Below the pieces are notes generated by a model that ran no database searches, was not told where the DNA came from, and was given only the letters and a program-made list of their open reading frames with translations. Positions 1 through 5,509 of a stretch of DNA of 6,173 bases are shown here, piece by piece; positions within the stretch are counted from its first letter, which is position 1, and each line of letters starts with the position of its first letter. This DNA is from JBHEMT01 sp046262435. Its GTDB lineage: Bacteria; Chloroflexota; Dormibacteria; Aeolococcales; Aeolococcaceae. The stretch spans positions 1-6,173 of the forward strand of contig JBHEMT010000099.1 in the NCBI GenBank assembly GCA_046262435.1, read 5' to 3'. The position numbers and the translations under genes were made by a program.

Positions 1-343
1 GGGCCAGGTAGGCGATCATCGCCACGGTGGCGAAGATCGCCCCGAAGGCGTCCATCCCTCCACGCCAGACGGCCACGACCTCAAGCGGGTGGTGCAGGTA
101 CGGGCCGAGCGGCTGCTGCACGACGTAGTACAGCCGCGCGCCGAGCAGCGCGGCGACGATGGTCCAGGTGAGCATCCGGTCGCACTCGGCGCGGGGCACC
201 CCGCGGGGCAGCAGGTGCGGGAGCACCCCCCAGCGGAAGCCGGTGACGAAGGCGACGACGTAGGCGATGCCGTACCAGTGCACGGCGACCGGGCCCAGAT
301 GGACCGCTACCGGATCCAGCCCGATGTGAATCGCCGTCAGCAT
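1..343 (-). CDS. lgt: Prolipoprotein diacylglyceryl transferase, N-terminal part (cut by the window edge)
   Basis: This membrane enzyme moves diacylglycerol from phosphatidylglycerol onto the lipobox cysteine of prolipoproteins, the first step of lipoprotein maturation. About 114 codons are present and the gene continues off the left edge; the family is usually near 270 residues. Reading from the ATG at 343, the N-terminus begins MLTAIHIGLD. It then shows the HWYGI segment (residues 22-26), where the Lgt family has its conserved Tyr, the GARLYYV motif that matches the family's GARLxYV, and the WRGGMDAFGAIF segment equivalent to the GGMSFHGG loop of E. coli Lgt. Hydrophobic stretches alternate with charged loops as expected for a multi-pass protein. 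The E. coli loop His is Phe here; actinobacterial Lgt proteins also lack it, so I do not read this as inactivation. An in-frame GTG at 349 is an alternative start, and neither start has a clear Shine-Dalgarno sequence. The gene lies 60 bases after the transpeptidase stop on the same strand, so the two may be cotranscribed. Confidence 0.88.
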   Translation of the reverse strand, partial: MLTAIHIGLDPVAVHLGPVAVHWYGIAYVVAFVTGFRWGVLPHLLPRGVPRAECDRMLTWTIVAALLGARLYYVVQQPLGPYLHHPLEVVAVWRGGMDAFGAIFATVAMIAYLA

Positions 344-403
344 GCCCACCGTCGCATCATCGCAGGGTGCCTCAGCACGCCCGGCTCACGAACCCGGCGG
401 CGA

Positions 404-1747
404 CTAGTAGATGAGCACCGGGGTGCCGCGATCGGCCCAGTTGTACAGGCCCGCGACCAGCGTGGAGTTGACGTGCACGCAGCCATGTGACGCCACCGCC
501 AGGTTGTACTGCGAGCCGGGGCCCAGCGCTGAGTTCGGCTCCCAGCTGGCGTCGTGGATCCCGTGTCCCTGGTAGGTGAACCAGAGCACGTACTGCACCC
601 ACGAGGGTGGGTACCAGTACTGCGACCCGTAGGGGTCTCCCGAGATCATCTGCCAGGGATGGTTCTTGGCCAGGACATGGAAGTACCCGGTCGGGGTGGG
701 GCGGGCCGGGCGGCCGGTCGTCGTCAGGCTGGTGATCACCACGCGGCCGTCCTGGTACGCGGAGAGCACCTGGCACTGGATGCTGATGATGATCACCTTG
801 CCCTGAGTGGGCAGGCTGTTGTCCGGGACCCGGCACCCCGGATTGTGGAAGGCGTCGCCACCGGGGAAGGAGGCGGCGCCGACGGCATCGCCCACCTGGC
901 CACCCATCCCGATGAAGCCGCCGGCCGAGCCGTTACTGCTCACCAGGCTCCGCCACACCGCGTGGTCGGTGCCCTCGGCGTAGAGGAAAGCGCCCCCGGC
1001 GATTGGCGCCATGCTCACCCCGCTGACCAGCCGGCCACCCGCTGAGCGTGTGCCGCTCCAGCCGCCACCGGTGTCACTCGCGTACCACATCGCGTTGTCC
1101 GTGCCGTGGCAGGCGAAGTAGGCCTGTCCGCCGGCATCGCCGAGTGCGGGCCGGTCAACACACCACCAGGAGGTGGGGCTGAAGGGCGTGGTGAGGGTGC
1201 GGGTGTAGACGCGACTGCCGCCCCCGTCGACCGCAAAGGTCGTCTGGCCCTCGACAACGGCGATGGCCGGCGCGCTGGTGAGATACCCACCCAGGCTGGT
1301 GAGTCCGCCGACCTGGGGCAGACCGGCCGTCAGCGGACCCTGCGCGTACCAGAGGGCGCCGTCCGCCCCGCGACAGGCCACGGTGAAGGTCGAGGACGCG
1401 GCGTCGGCGAGGGCGGCGGGGCCGTCGGTGCAGTAGGTCGGTGCGTTCGACAGTGGCTGCCAGGGGACTCCGTCGCCGCGAACCCAAAGTGCGTGGTCGG
1501 TGCCCACCGCCACGTACACGGTCGCACCGTTGGCGCGGGCGACCGCGGGCGCGCCGAGCAGCTGTCCCCCGTATCCAAGCCAGCCGCCGCCGGGGTTGAC
1601 CCACAGCCCACCGTCGAGCCCCCGGACGGCGACCAGCTGTCCCCCGAAGTCACTGGCACCGGCGTGCTGTGTGGGCGCGCCCAGAACCAGGCTCGTGGCC
1701 ACCACGGCGCCGAGAACCAGGGACGTGGGGCGGCGAGGGAGCCTCAT
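404..1747 (-). CDS. Secreted L,D-transpeptidase with N-terminal propeller-like repeat domain
   Basis: A 447-residue exported protein predicted to make 3-3 crosslinks in peptidoglycan, or to attach proteins to it, outside the membrane. Residues 1-31 form a signal peptide: RLPRR, then a hydrophobic core, then AGA before Ser32. Residues about 34-290 hold six degenerate repeats with cores at 43-49, 82-88, 127-133, 175-181, 215-221 and 259-265. Most read GxDxAxW (GTDHALW, GADGALW, GTDNAMW, GTDHAVW) and are spaced 39-48 residues apart, like DUF346/PLL-type lectin propellers. Residues about 313-447 are a YkuD domain with GHGIHD (394-399) and SHGCVHV (420-426), giving catalytic Cys423 with His398 and His421. 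TPTG at 351-354 is the usual YkuD motif. The start was chosen because the signal peptide begins there; the frame stays open far upstream but that stretch has no protein-like character. I see no clear Shine-Dalgarno. The propeller may bind glycans, which is inference. Confidence 0.9.
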   Translation of the reverse strand: MRLPRRPTSLVLGAVVATSLVLGAPTQHAGASDFGGQLVAVRGLDGGLWVNPGGGWLGYGGQLLGAPAVARANGATVYVAVGTDHALWVRGDGVPWQPLSNAPTYCTDGPAALADAASSTFTVACRGADGALWYAQGPLTAGLPQVGGLTSLGGYLTSAPAIAVVEGQTTFAVDGGGSRVYTRTLTTPFSPTSWWCVDRPALGDAGGQAYFACHGTDNAMWYASDTGGGWSGTRSAGGRLVSGVSMAPIAGGAFLYAEGTDHAVWRSLVSSNGSAGGFIGMGGQVGDAVGAASFPGGDAFHNPGCRVPDNSLPTQGKVIIISIQCQVLSAYQDGRVVITSLTTTGRPARPTPTGYFHVLAKNHPWQMISGDPYGSQYWYPPSWVQYVLWFTYQGHGIHDASWEPNSALGPGSQYNLAVASHGCVHVNSTLVAGLYNWADRGTPVLIY

Positions 1748-1965
1748 GCGGAGCAGTGTGGAGTGGGCGATCGCATGTCCTGGTCGCTCGGGTGTGACGA
1801 TTTCGGGGACGGTTGGCTCGAGGGCGGCGGCTGCGGCTGTCCGGAGTATGAACGCGCCCGGAGCATTGCGACCGCCCCGCCGCTGAGCCCTCGTCCCGGC
1901 GCCGATGGGCGGTGGGGTGAGCGGCGGCCCGACCCCTGCACGGTCACGCTGGCCTCGTGCGGGCG

Positions 1966-1993
1966 TTGACCCGGCGGCCTCGCGACCTATGCT
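1966..1993 (+). promoter_or_regulatory. Candidate sigma-70-type promoter for the zinc-ribbon gene
   Basis: TTGACC at 1966-1971 and TATGCT at 1988-1993 are separated by 16 bases. They match the housekeeping -35 (TTGACA) and -10 (TATAAT, with TAnnnT typical of actinobacteria) boxes. Transcription would begin near 2000, giving a leader of about 20 bases that still includes the ribosome binding site at 2013-2017. Position and spacing support it; no transcript data are available. Confidence 0.55.
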
Positions 1994-2012
1994 CAGACCC
2001 CCGCCCCTTGTT

Positions 2013-2017
2013 GGAGG
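2013..2017 (+). promoter_or_regulatory. Strong Shine-Dalgarno setting the start of the zinc-ribbon gene
   Basis: GGAGG lies four bases before the ATG at 2022. It is the strongest ribosome binding site in the window. It argues that translation starts at 2022 and not at the upstream in-frame codon at 1905. Confidence 0.75.
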
Positions 2018-2021
2018 TTGG

Positions 2022-2252
2022 ATGAACCCGCCCCCGCGCCATCCCGATTCGGACCCGTGGGCCGCGGAGGACAGCCCGCGCGACGATGAGCCCGGCTGCC
2101 GGGTGCAGAACGTCAGCTGCGGCCGGTGCGGGTGGCCGAGTGCCTGCGTGGTGCAGCAGGGGATGCGCCGGCTGAGCTTCGTCTGCCACTGGTGCGGTAA
2201 GCCGACCGTGGGTATTGTCGACCCCACCATCCGGGGCACGATCATCTTCTGA
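2022..2252 (+). CDS. Small zinc-ribbon-like protein of unknown function
   Basis: A 76-residue cytosolic protein that I do not recognise as a named family. Residues 1-25 are polar, acidic and Pro-rich, probably disordered. Residues 33-36 (CGRC) and 55-58 (CHWC) are two CxxC knuckles 18 residues apart, the usual layout of a single zinc ribbon. Further cysteines sit at 26 and 42. The C-terminal stretch after the second knuckle is hydrophobic and beta-like, ending in TIIF. The case for a real gene rests on the promoter at 1966-1993, the GGAGG at 2013-2017, the paired CxxC motifs and the absence of a competing ORF of better quality. Zinc ribbons of this size often bind nucleic acid or another protein, but nothing here says which. 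The gene stands alone, with 207 bases before the next gene on the same strand. Confidence 0.72.
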   Translation: MNPPPRHPDSDPWAAEDSPRDDEPGCRVQNVSCGRCGWPSACVVQQGMRRLSFVCHWCGKPTVGIVDPTIRGTIIF

Positions 2253-2459
2253 AGGCAGCGCTGCTGCTGGGCGCCGCGTAGCCACCGGGACCGGCCCGAT
2301 GGCGCAAAGAACGACGTGTCACAAAGCGCCGCGCAACCGGTTGCAGCGTCGCTCCATGCGCACAGCGGGGCTAGCCTGGCGCGGAGCCGTCGACGCATCC
2401 CCTCCCGGTCGGCGCGGTGCCGCGGGCGATTGCCGGCTCGTCCAGCGCAGGAGCAGCAC
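2253..2459 (+). other. Intergenic region upstream of the transglycosylase
   Basis: This 207-bp gap precedes the transglycosylase gene. It contains a TCACA half-site around 2320 but no partner TGTGA at the spacing of a CRP-type site, and no clear promoter. I looked for the c-di-AMP (ydaO) riboswitch that precedes many cell-wall hydrolase genes in actinobacteria and did not recognise its conserved segments. An AGGAG ribosome binding site lies at 2449-2453. Confidence 0.5.
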
Positions 2460-3173
2460 GTGCGTCTCAACCCTTTGTGGTCGGTCGTCGGCCTAGCGCC
2501 GGTCGGCGCCGCGGCGATCCTGGCGGGAGCACTCGCCCTGCACCCCGTCGCCTCCGGAGCGAGGGTTGTCACGGCAGCCCAAGCACCCGCGCAGGCAGCC
2601 TCGGCGGCCGCGCGGCCCACGCCCGCTCAGCCGGGTGACGCCCCCTCAGCTGACTTCTCCGCGAGTCCGCCGACCACTGCAGCTCCGACGCCGAGCCCCT
2701 CGCCGGCGGCCCCTGCAGCGCCGCGCACCACGCCACCTCCGGTCAGGGTGACCTTCATCTCCCGCCCATCCCCGTCGCCGAGCCCAACGGTGGCACCACC
2801 GACGGCATCGCACGCGCCGGCAACCACCCCCTCACCCTCGGCCCCGACGCCTACCCCGACCGCCTCGGCGCCGCCGCAAGCGTCGCCGTCGCCGCCCCCG
2901 GCATCCTCCATCCCGGCGATCATCACTGCGGCAGCGCAGCGACACGGGGTCGATGCGACCCACCTGATGGCCGTGGCCCGGTGTGAGTCGGGGTTGGACC
3001 CCTACGCGCTCAATCCGGCCGGACCGTACGAGGGGCTGTTCCAGTTCCTGCCGCGCACCTTCGCGGCCCACGGGGGAACGAACATCTGGGACCCGGTGCA
3101 GCAGTCGGATATCGCGGCGGCAATGTTTGCCGCCGGGCAGGGGAGCGCCTGGGGCAGCTGCGCAACGGCCTGA
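2460..3173 (+). CDS. Membrane-anchored lytic transglycosylase-like protein with Pro/Ser/Thr-rich linker
   Basis: A 237-residue protein predicted to cleave glycan strands of peptidoglycan outside the membrane. Residues about 5-30 form a hydrophobic segment with little charge, acting as a signal anchor or signal peptide. Residues about 41-150 are a low-complexity linker of Ala, Pro, Ser and Thr, long enough to span part of the wall and a possible O-glycosylation target. Residues about 151-237 are a lysozyme-fold SLT-type domain: ARCESGLDP with catalytic Glu176, GLFQFLPRTF (192-201), NIWDP (208-212), and a terminal WGSC. Cys175 and Cys234 could form a disulfide. The CESG motif is shared with resuscitation-promoting factors, but the GLFQFLPRTF and NIWDP motifs fit SLT-type enzymes better. 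The GTG at 2460 was chosen because AGGAG ends six bases before it and the hydrophobic segment follows directly; the frame is open back to 2316, where the reading is Arg-rich and lacks a binding site. Expression may be constitutive; no operator is visible. Confidence 0.85.
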   Translation: MRLNPLWSVVGLAPVGAAAILAGALALHPVASGARVVTAAQAPAQAASAAARPTPAQPGDAPSADFSASPPTTAAPTPSPSPAAPAAPRTTPPPVRVTFISRPSPSPSPTVAPPTASHAPATTPSPSAPTPTPTASAPPQASPSPPPASSIPAIITAAAQRHGVDATHLMAVARCESGLDPYALNPAGPYEGLFQFLPRTFAAHGGTNIWDPVQQSDIAAAMFAAGQGSAWGSCATA

Positions 3174-3186
3174 CGCAACGGCCTGA
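3161..3186 (+). repeat. Perfect 13-bp tandem duplication across the stop codon
   Basis: The unit CGCAACGGCCTGA occurs twice head to tail, at 3161-3173 and 3174-3186, with no mismatch. The first copy encodes the last residues and the TGA stop of the transglycosylase; the second copy lies just downstream and repeats the stop in another frame. The perfect match suggests a recent replication-slippage event. The encoded protein is unchanged, because the stop is in the first copy. Confidence 0.9.
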
Positions 3187-3236
3187 GCGGAAGACCGGGG
3201 AGTGAACGCGCTTGGTTGGCTGGCTCGGCAGGCACT

Positions 3237-3264
3237 GCGGGGTCCCGGGTAAGAACCCGCGGGT
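3237..3264. terminator. Possible bidirectional hairpin between convergent genes
   Basis: The gap between the convergent transglycosylase and regulator genes contains overlapping GC-rich inverted repeats. CGGGT (3246-3250) pairs with ACCCG (3255-3259) around a 4-base loop, GCGGG (3237-3241) can instead pair with CCCGC (3256-3260), and ACCCGCGGGT (3255-3264) is a perfect palindrome. No T-run follows on either strand, so this is at best a weak terminator of the kind seen in high-GC genomes. Confidence 0.3.
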
Positions 3265-3662
3265 CACCCAGCACAGGCTGAGCAGGTGCCCACGATCTCC
3301 ACGGTGTGGCGCACGTCGGTGAAGCCCTCACGGGCGGCGACCGTAGCGGCCCACGTCTCGACCGCCGGTCCCGCAACTTCCACGGTCCTTCCGCAGACGC
3401 GGCAGACCAGGTGGTGGTGGTGCATGGTGGTGTCACAGCGCCGGTAGAGCGTCTCGCCCGCCTCGGTACGCACGGTGTCAAGCGCGCCACGATCGGCCAG
3501 GGCGCGCAGGTTGTTGTACACGGTGGTCAGGCCCACCGTCTCGCCGGTGGACCGGAGCCGAGCGTGCAGCTCCTGCGCGCTGCGGAACTCCGCACCGGAG
3601 GCGAGAAGCTGATGCAGCGCCCGCTGCTGGCGGGTGGTGCGCTCTTTCTCCATGGTCGCCAT
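3264..3662 (-). CDS. zur: Fur-family metalloregulator, probably the zinc repressor Zur
   Basis: A 132-residue DNA-binding repressor that senses a metal ion, most likely Zn(II). Residues 1-70 form the winged-helix domain: RTTRQQRAL at the N-terminus and recognition helix region GLTTVYNNLRAL (44-55), both diagnostic of the Fur family. Residues 71-132 form the dimerisation domain: YRRC (73-76), HHHH (81-84) with LVCRVCG, and CSAC near the C-terminus. Cys87/Cys90 and Cys127/Cys130 are the structural zinc site of Fur-family proteins; the His cluster contributes to the regulatory site. Length is normal. The gene is divergent from a znuACB-type importer, which favours Zur over Fur or PerR. Two ATG starts are possible, 3662 (used here) and 3653; neither has a clear Shine-Dalgarno. 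The start lies next to a candidate operator at 3669-3693, so the gene may be autoregulated (inference). Confidence 0.88.
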   Translation of the reverse strand: MATMEKERTTRQQRALHQLLASGAEFRSAQELHARLRSTGETVGLTTVYNNLRALADRGALDTVRTEAGETLYRRCDTTMHHHHLVCRVCGRTVEVAGPAVETWAATVAAREGFTDVRHTVEIVGTCSACAG

Positions 3663-3670
3663 GCTAGCAT
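3661..3670. repeat. Perfect 10-bp palindrome at the regulator start codon
   Basis: ATGCTAGCAT equals its own reverse complement. It overlaps the ATG at 3662 of the regulator gene and abuts the 25-bp imperfect palindrome at 3669-3693. It might be part of an operator or a chance site. Confidence 0.6.
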
Positions 3671-3693
3671 CTGTAATGGCAACCGTTTCGGAT
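3669..3693. promoter_or_regulatory. Candidate Zur operator between the regulator and the importer
   Basis: This 25-bp imperfect inverted repeat is centred on 3681, with 8 of 12 base pairs complementary: the pattern is ATC.G.AA.GG.A.CC.TT.C.GAT. It lies in a locally A+T-richer stretch, 63 bases before the lipoprotein start and 7 bases upstream of the regulator's ATG at 3662. Known actinobacterial Zur boxes share the GAAAA/TTTTC-type symmetry around a short centre; the G.AA and TT.C positions are kept here. The site is ideally placed to repress both divergent genes. Assignment is by position and symmetry only. Confidence 0.42.
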
Positions 3694-3755
3694 AAGGGGT
3701 GGGCTGGTGCGATTGCCGGCCGCAGGATTCCCCACCCCGCACATGGACGATCTGG

Positions 3756-4679
3756 ATGGCGCACCCTCGTCACGCCCGCAGGCGTACCCAGGCGACCCTC
3801 GCCACCTCCGCCGCCGTGGCCGCCCTGACGCTGCTTGTCGGGTGCGGCCCCGTCCCGGCGTCGTCAGCAGGCGGCCGGCTGGTGGTGGTGGCCGGTGAGA
3901 ACGCCTGGGGATCCATCGCCGCAGAGATCGGCGGCCCGCGGGTCAGCGTCACCTCGATCATCACCGACCCGGCCGCGGATCCCCACACCTACGAGGCCGA
4001 TCCGCGAACCGCCGCGGCACTCGACGGCGCATCGCTGGTCATCGAGAACGGTGCCGGCTATGACCGGTTCCTCGACAAGCTACTCGGCGTCGCCTCCCAG
4101 CAGAGCCGTGACGTTCTGTCGATTGCGAACGCGGTTGCGCTGACCGGGGACAACCCCAATCCGCACCTCTGGTACAGCCCTGCGTACGTCATCGCGGGGG
4201 CGCGCGCCATCGAGGCTCACCTCGCGACCCACGACAGTGCCAACGCACCGATCTTCGCGGCCAACCTGCAGCGTTTCCTGGGCACCTACCAGCCGTATGT
4301 GGACACCCTGGCCCGCATCAGCCTGCGCTACGGTGGCGCGCCGATCGCCTACACCGAGCGGGTACCCGGATATTTGGTGGCCACCGCGCGGCTGCGCCTC
4401 GCCACCCCAGCGTCCTTCGCCCAGGCGATCGAGGACGGCAACGATCCCGCTCCCGCCGACACTTCGGCGATGAATGCCGCAATGACCGAGGGGCGAGTTC
4501 GCCTGCTGCTGTACAACGCGCAGGTCACCAGCCCGGCGACCCAACGGGTCAAAGACCTGGCTGCTGCTCGCAAGATCCCCATCGTCGGGGTCGCGGAAAC
4601 TCTCCCGGCCGGCGCGTCGAGCTTTGAGGCATGGCAGATCGGTCAGGCGAGAACCATCCTGACGGCGCTCGGCGGGTGA
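3756..4679 (+). CDS. znuA: Zinc (or manganese) ABC transporter substrate-binding lipoprotein
   Basis: A 307-residue extracytoplasmic lipoprotein that captures a divalent metal and delivers it to the permease. Residues 1-30 are a lipoprotein signal: Arg-rich start, hydrophobic core and LVGC lipobox with Cys30 as lipidation site. The mature part is a cluster A-I (ZnuA/TroA-type) binding protein. DPHTYE (75-80) gives His77 and NPHLWYSP (135-142) gives His137, the first two ligands of the family. The third position, His in ZnuA and TroA, reads TERVPGYL with Glu201, and the last is probably Glu281 in VAETLP. There is no His/Asp-rich loop of the kind seen in classical ZnuA. LLYNAQV (251-257) near the C-terminus points to a distinct subgroup. 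The ATG at 3756 was chosen because the signal peptide begins there; GGACGA seven bases before it (3745-3750) is a weak ribosome binding site. The stop overlaps the ATPase start. Metal identity is inferred from the neighbouring regulator and could be Mn. Confidence 0.88.
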   Translation: MAHPRHARRRTQATLATSAAVAALTLLVGCGPVPASSAGGRLVVVAGENAWGSIAAEIGGPRVSVTSIITDPAADPHTYEADPRTAAALDGASLVIENGAGYDRFLDKLLGVASQQSRDVLSIANAVALTGDNPNPHLWYSPAYVIAGARAIEAHLATHDSANAPIFAANLQRFLGTYQPYVDTLARISLRYGGAPIAYTERVPGYLVATARLRLATPASFAQAIEDGNDPAPADTSAMNAAMTEGRVRLLLYNAQVTSPATQRVKDLAAARKIPIVGVAETLPAGASSFEAWQIGQARTILTALGG

Positions 4680-5509
4680 CCGCCCTCGGGCCAATCGTGC
4701 GCTTGTCCGGCGCGGCTCTCCGGTTCGGTGACCGCACCCTCTGGGAGCAGCTTTCGCTGGAGATCCCGCCCGGCGAGTTCCTCGCCGTGCTCGGCCCCAA
4801 CGGGTCGGGCAAGACCAGTTTTCTCAAGGTGCTGCTCGGGCTGCAGCGCCTCAGCGCCGGGAGCGTTGCGGTGTGCGGGCGGGCCCCGCGCCGCGGCGCC
4901 AGCGACGTCGGCTACATCCCTCAGCAGAAGTCGTTCGACCGTGATCTCCCGCTGCGTGGTCGCGACCTGGTCCGGCTTGGCCTGGACGGGCACCGCTGGG
5001 GCACGGGCCTCCCCCATCGCGACATCCGCCAGCGGGTGCATGACGCCATCGAAGCGGTGGGCGCCACCGGTTATGCCGATCGACCGATCGGTTTACTGTC
5101 GGGGGGCGAGCAGCAGCGACTGCGCATCGCCCAGGCAATGCTCGGTGAGCCCCGCCTGCTGCTCTGTGACGAGCCGCTGCTCTCGCTCGACCTGCAGCAC
5201 CAGCAGGCGGTGAGCGCGCTCATTGACCGGCGCCGCCGTGAGAGTGAAACGGCGGTGGTGTTCGTCACCCACGAGGTGAACCCGATCCTCGGCATGGTGG
5301 ACCGGATCCTGTACCTGGTCGGAGGGCGCTGGGCGGTGGGCGTGCCCGACGAGGTCATGACCAGTGAGGCGCTCTCCGCGCTGTACGGGACCGACGTGGA
5401 GGTGCTGCGCGTTCACGGACGGATCGTCGTCGTTGGCGCTCCGGACGGCGCTCATGGAGAGCAGGGCGGCCATCATCACCACGCGGACCATGCGGAGCTC
5501 CGTCGGTGA
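4676..5509 (+). CDS. znuC: Metal ABC transporter ATP-binding protein
   Basis: A 277-residue cytoplasmic ATPase that drives metal import. All ABC motifs are present: Walker A GPNGSGKT (40-47), Q-loop near IPQQ (81-84), signature LSGGEQQR (141-148), Walker B LLLCDEP (161-167), D-loop LSLD (169-172) and H-loop His199 in FVTHE. DLPLRGRDLVRLGLDG (90-105) is typical of zinc/manganese-type importers. The C-terminus ends in a His-rich tail with HHHHADH (266-272), which could bind metal in the cytoplasm. The GTG at 4676 was chosen because it overlaps the binding-protein stop by the 4-base GTGA, a sign of translational coupling; an ATG at 4631 in the same frame would overlap that gene by 49 bases. The last four bases overlap the permease start in the same way. 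Confidence 0.93.
   Translation: MTALGPIVRLSGAALRFGDRTLWEQLSLEIPPGEFLAVLGPNGSGKTSFLKVLLGLQRLSAGSVAVCGRAPRRGASDVGYIPQQKSFDRDLPLRGRDLVRLGLDGHRWGTGLPHRDIRQRVHDAIEAVGATGYADRPIGLLSGGEQQRLRIAQAMLGEPRLLLCDEPLLSLDLQHQQAVSALIDRRRRESETAVVFVTHEVNPILGMVDRILYLVGGRWAVGVPDEVMTSEALSALYGTDVEVLRVHGRIVVVGAPDGAHGEQGGHHHHADHAELRR

Larger units (their letters stand above)
1748..2021. other. Divergent intergenic region between the transpeptidase and the zinc-ribbon gene
   Basis: This 274-bp gap separates two divergent genes. On the plus strand it contains the promoter and ribosome binding site of the small zinc-ribbon gene, described separately. On the minus strand I could not find a convincing promoter or Shine-Dalgarno for the transpeptidase. 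The frames stay open across it on both strands, but the translations look like random GC-rich readings. Confidence 0.6.

Noticed and set aside
1..343. Loss of the E. coli-type loop His in Lgt as a sign of inactivation
   Set aside because: Actinobacterial Lgt proteins also lack this His (a Trp occupies it in mycobacteria), so Phe here is compatible with an active enzyme.
1106..1969. 287-residue plus-strand ORF antisense to the transpeptidase
   Set aside because: Its translation is Gly/Arg/Ala-rich without motifs and it lies opposite a clear gene with signal peptide and catalytic motif; a codon-bias shadow.
2316..2459. N-terminal extension of the transglycosylase to 2316
   Set aside because: The extra 48 residues are Arg-rich with no signal-like character, and AGGAG is correctly spaced before the GTG at 2460.
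2253..2459. c-di-AMP (ydaO-type) riboswitch before the cell-wall hydrolase gene
   Set aside because: The conserved segments of that riboswitch are not recognisable in these 207 bases. A covariance-model search would settle it.
1748..2620. Open upstream extension of the transpeptidase frame (about 291 codons)
   Set aside because: The signal peptide begins at 1747, the extension reads as GC-biased noise, and it runs antisense through the zinc-ribbon gene with its good promoter and ribosome binding site.
2577..2911. Repetitive CCG/CCC-rich DNA as a possible CRISPR or satellite array
   Set aside because: It is the coding sequence of the Pro/Ser/Thr/Ala linker; there are no regular repeat-spacer units.
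3699..3755. Upstream in-frame start for the substrate-binding protein
   Set aside because: The added 19 residues contain Cys, Trp and Pro ahead of a canonical lipoprotein signal that starts at 3756, and they would begin within a few bases of the candidate operator.
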